Part shown: piece by piece, positions 63,785 through 64,000 of the stretch
How positions within the stretch are numbered: position 1 is the stretch's first letter
How the letters are laid out: each line of letters starts with the position of its first letter
NCBI GenBank assembly: GCA_964013575.1
Contig: CAXGWP010000001.1
Coordinates: 1 to 64,000, forward strand
DNA length: 64,000 bases
DNA from: BJGV01 sp964013575
Lineage (GTDB): Bacteria > Pseudomonadota > Gammaproteobacteria > Burkholderiales > Nitrosomonadaceae
Direction of reading: 5' to 3'
The notes under the pieces: model-generated
The model's input: only the letters and a program-made list of their open reading frames with translations
The model's database searches: none
What the model was told of the DNA's origin: nothing
Translations under genes and position numbers: made by a program

Positions 63785-64000
63785 TTAAACATGCGCCTGA
63801 GGTATATTAGCGAGTGCCTTAACAAGGTATTTATTAAAACGTGCAGCTGATGCACCATCAATTACTCTATGATCATATGACAATGATAATGGCAACATTA
63901 ACCTAGGAACAAACTGACCATCACAATAAATTGGTTTAATATTTGCACGAGAAACACCGAGAATAGCAACTTCTGGTGCATTAATAATAGGCGTAAAAGC
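63785..64000 (-). CDS. aceF: pyruvate dehydrogenase E2 (dihydrolipoamide acetyltransferase), C-terminal end only
   Basis: The last 72 codons are visible; the rest lies beyond the window. FTPIINAPEVAILGVSRA and LPLSLSYDHRVIDGASAARF carry the catalytic His-Arg/Asp motif of the acyltransferase core. The APEVAILGVS wording fits AceF rather than SucB (which has PPQSAILG). It catalyses acetyl transfer to CoA in the pyruvate dehydrogenase complex, linking pyk to the citrate cycle. Stop at 63785-63787. Confidence 0.88.
   Translation of the reverse strand, partial: AFTPIINAPEVAILGVSRANIKPIYCDGQFVPRLMLPLSLSYDHRVIDGASAARFNKYLVKALANIPQAHV

Overview
The window reads as an ordinary chromosomal segment of an AT-rich betaproteobacterium. 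G+C is roughly one third, judged by eye only. Several neighbourhoods match the gene order I associate with Nitrosomonadales-type Betaproteobacteria: def-fmt-rsmB-DUF4390-ntrY-ntrX, tkt-gap-pgk-pyk-fbaA, a DUF721 gene divergent from secA, hemA-prfA-prmC-grx, glnD-map, thiD-thiE-hemL, an RsmB-like gene with purN, purM, AI-2E permease, hda and HAD, dapB-bamE divergent from fur, and nadD-rsfS-rlmH near rng. Genes are tightly packed with many ATGA-type overlaps. Several genes usual at these loci are absent (dprA/smg near topB, an M23 peptidase next to secA, maf between rlmH and rng, a DUF3108 gene beside purN), which suggests a reduced genome. I see no transposase, phage gene, integrase or CRISPR array. 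The species cannot be fixed from this sequence alone.

Layout. 1-4.2 kb: a truncated GNAT-like acyltransferase, a small membrane protein and topB. 4.7-11.6 kb: def, fmt, rsmB, DUF4390 and an NtrY/NtrX-like two-component pair whose regulator has a degenerate ATPase domain. 11.8-18.8 kb: the central carbon cluster tkt, gap, pgk, pyk, fbaA. 18.9-27.2 kb: iron trafficking (yggX), argA, rsmE, a thioredoxin-like protein, an inositol-phosphatase-family enzyme, TrkA/TrkH potassium uptake and a rubredoxin reductase-like flavoprotein. 27.5-32.4 kb: a VWA-OmpA lipoprotein, secA with a terminator-like hairpin in its leader, and a DUF721/DciA-like gene. 32.7-36.8 kb: tRNA-Phe(GAA), hemA, prfA, prmC, grxD. 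36.8-49.2 kb: YqaA, a CADD-type self-sacrificing p-aminobenzoate synthase candidate, glnD, map, cytochrome c4, hemL, thiE, thiD, rubredoxin, gloA, a second RsmB-like methyltransferase, purN and purM. 49.3-54.6 kb: AI-2E permease, hda, a HAD phosphatase and ubiC-ubiA-ubiD. 54.7-64 kb: DUF2024, a DUF3565-DUF1971 fusion, dapB, bamE, fur, lolC, lolD, a DNA glycosylase, rng, rlmH, rsfS, nadD and the 3' end of aceF.

Together the genes describe an aerobic, respiring, Gram-negative, largely prototrophic cell: ubiquinone synthesis (ubiC, ubiA, ubiD), cytochrome c4, heme synthesis by the C5 pathway (hemA, hemL), thiamine (thiD, thiE), purine, arginine and diaminopimelate routes, an outer membrane with Lol and Bam components, and a carbon cluster able to run gluconeogenesis/glycolysis and the sugar rearrangements shared with the Calvin and pentose-phosphate cycles.

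The observations most worth a second look are the CADD-type enzyme at 37.4 kb, with all six metal ligands plus the Tyr and Lys proposed to be consumed; the NtrX-like regulator lacking the Walker A lysine, the Walker B aspartate and a GAFTGA loop; the VWA-OmpA lipoprotein; and the terminator-like hairpin in the secA leader.
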